Both the position numbers and the translations under genes were made by a program. Below the pieces are notes generated by a model. That model was given only the letters and a program-made list of their open reading frames with translations. It made no database searches and was not told where the DNA came from. 6,515 nucleotides of DNA from Bacillota bacterium (GTDB lineage: Bacteria > Bacillota_A > Clostridia > Peptostreptococcales > Anaerovoracaceae), in assembly GCA_017457585.1 (NCBI GenBank), contig JAFTHD010000078.1, forward strand, positions 1 through 6,515, read 5' to 3'. Positions 5,615 through 6,515 of this stretch are shown in pieces; positions within the stretch are counted from its first letter, which is position 1, and the number at the start of each line of letters is the position of its first letter.

Positions 5615-6515
5615 ATGATTTATTTAGACAATGCATCTACAACCTTTCCTAAACCTGACATAGTTTATGACACTGTAGATAAATTCAGCAGACAGAGCGC
5701 GGTGAACATCGGCAGAGGTTCTTACAAAGCTGCCAGAGCCGCCGGTCTGCTGGCCGAGGACGTTCGCAAAGGCCTTCAGAGCCTTGCGAACGCCAGAGGC
5801 GTCTCGCAGGTGGTTCTCACTCCGTCTGCGACGGTGGCAATAAACCAGATCATAAGAGGCGCAGGGCTCGGTGAGGGAAGCGTAGCTTACCTTACCCCCT
5901 ACGAGCACAATGCAGTTGCAAGGACGCTTTACGCTCTTGAAAAGACCAGCAAGGTCAAGGTGATAGAGCTTCCGCTGAAGAGCGACCTTTCTATCGACAT
6001 CGAGAAGACAAAGGAACTCTTTGCAGAGAACCACCCGGACTTCGTTGCGGTCACCGCTGTAAGCAACGTTACGGGCTACGAACTGCCTTACAGAGAGATC
6101 TTCACGGCAGCTAAGGAATACGGGGCATTCGCGCTTCTTGACGGTGCGCAGGCTGTAGGATTAAAGGATATAGCATTTGGTGAATCCAGGGCGGACGCCC
6201 TTGTTTTCGCGGGACACAAAACCCTCTACGCACCATTTGGAGTAGCAGGGTTTATTCTGAATTCTAAGGTAAAACTCGCACCTGTAATCACAGGCGGAAA
6301 CGGCGTGGATTCTGAGAATCTGACGATGCCGGAGCACGGACCTGAACGATACGAAGCGGGAAGCATTAATTCGGTGGCGGTGGCAGGCCTGGCCGCAGCG
6401 TTAGACTGGATCGATCCGGAGGAGCTGGAAGAAAGGGAAAAGGAGCTTACGGAGACACTGATAAAGGGTCTTGAAGAGAACCCTCAGGTGGTCGTGTATA
6501 AGGCGCCGGATCCTG
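5615..6515 (+). CDS. Class V aminotransferase-fold PLP enzyme (cysteine desulfurase / selenocysteine lyase-like), 3' end cut by window edge
   Basis: The frame is open from ATG 5615 to the window end (300 codons, no stop); relatives are about 380 residues, so roughly 80 are missing. The start MIYLDNASTTFPKP is the standard opening of this family. PLP-site elements are visible: EHNAVAR with H98, SNVTG (150-154), LLDGAQAVG with D176 and Q179, and AGHKTLY with the Schiff-base Lys202 (codon 6218-6220). PERYEAGSIN is the usual late motif. The segment that would carry the catalytic Cys loop lies beyond the window, so desulfurase, selenocysteine lyase or another activity cannot be separated. It begins 2 nt after the binding-protein stop with only a distant GGAG (5598-5601), suggesting translation coupled to the gene before it. 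It may supply sulfur or act on the imported compound; both are inference. Confidence 0.9.
   Translation, partial: MIYLDNASTTFPKPDIVYDTVDKFSRQSAVNIGRGSYKAARAAGLLAEDVRKGLQSLANARGVSQVVLTPSATVAINQIIRGAGLGEGSVAYLTPYEHNAVARTLYALEKTSKVKVIELPLKSDLSIDIEKTKELFAENHPDFVAVTAVSNVTGYELPYREIFTAAKEYGAFALLDGAQAVGLKDIAFGESRADALVFAGHKTLYAPFGVAGFILNSKVKLAPVITGGNGVDSENLTMPEHGPERYEAGSINSVAVAGLAAALDWIDPEELEEREKELTETLIKGLEENPQVVVYKAPDP

Noticed and set aside
5624..6034. Minus-strand open frame of 136 codons
   Set aside because: It lies opposite the PLP-enzyme gene, whose plus-strand translation has all expected family motifs.

Overview
The window carries a complete branched-chain-amino-acid-type (HAAT/Liv family) ABC importer operon on the plus strand. 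A cyclase-family metal-dependent hydrolase is transcribed away from it on the minus strand, and a class V PLP-dependent enzyme (cysteine desulfurase-like) follows it; both of these are cut by the window edges. Strong purine-rich Shine-Dalgarno sites, GTG start use, arginine codons mostly AGA/AGG, a lipoprotein-type binding protein and tight gene packing suggest an anaerobic Bacillota of the class Clostridia. That placement is an inference; no rRNA or other marker gene is present.

Layout: 1-711 (minus) is a cyclase-family protein lacking only its C-terminal end. 712-917 is an AT-rich divergent control region with several perfect palindromes, one of them lying over a TATAAT box. 918-1694 is livG (ATPase), 1687-2394 livF (ATPase), 2399-3286 livH (permease), 3289-4413 livM (permease) and 4416-5612 a livK/livJ-type lipoprotein substrate-binding protein. 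5615-6515 is the N-terminal 300 codons of a class V aminotransferase-fold enzyme. The plus-strand genes overlap by 8 nt or are separated by only 2-4 nt, and I see no terminator between them, so they look like one transcription unit.

How the genes work together: the lipoprotein captures a small ligand outside the membrane, LivH and LivM form the channel, and LivG and LivF power uptake. The substrate cannot be read from the sequence. Leucine-type amino acids are the family default, but amides, short peptides and aromatic compounds are known for relatives. The divergent hydrolase and the downstream PLP enzyme make a scavenging locus (import plus ring or amide opening plus amino-acid chemistry) plausible but unproven. 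A hand count shows the hydrolase and binding-protein genes using CCT for proline far more than the four transporter-core genes, as expected if these two products are made in much larger amounts.

I found no CRISPR array, RNA gene, insertion sequence or phage element, and no clearly new system. The most useful leads are the operator-like palindrome, the Gln-for-His change in the hydrolase metal motif, and the unassigned substrate of the locus.
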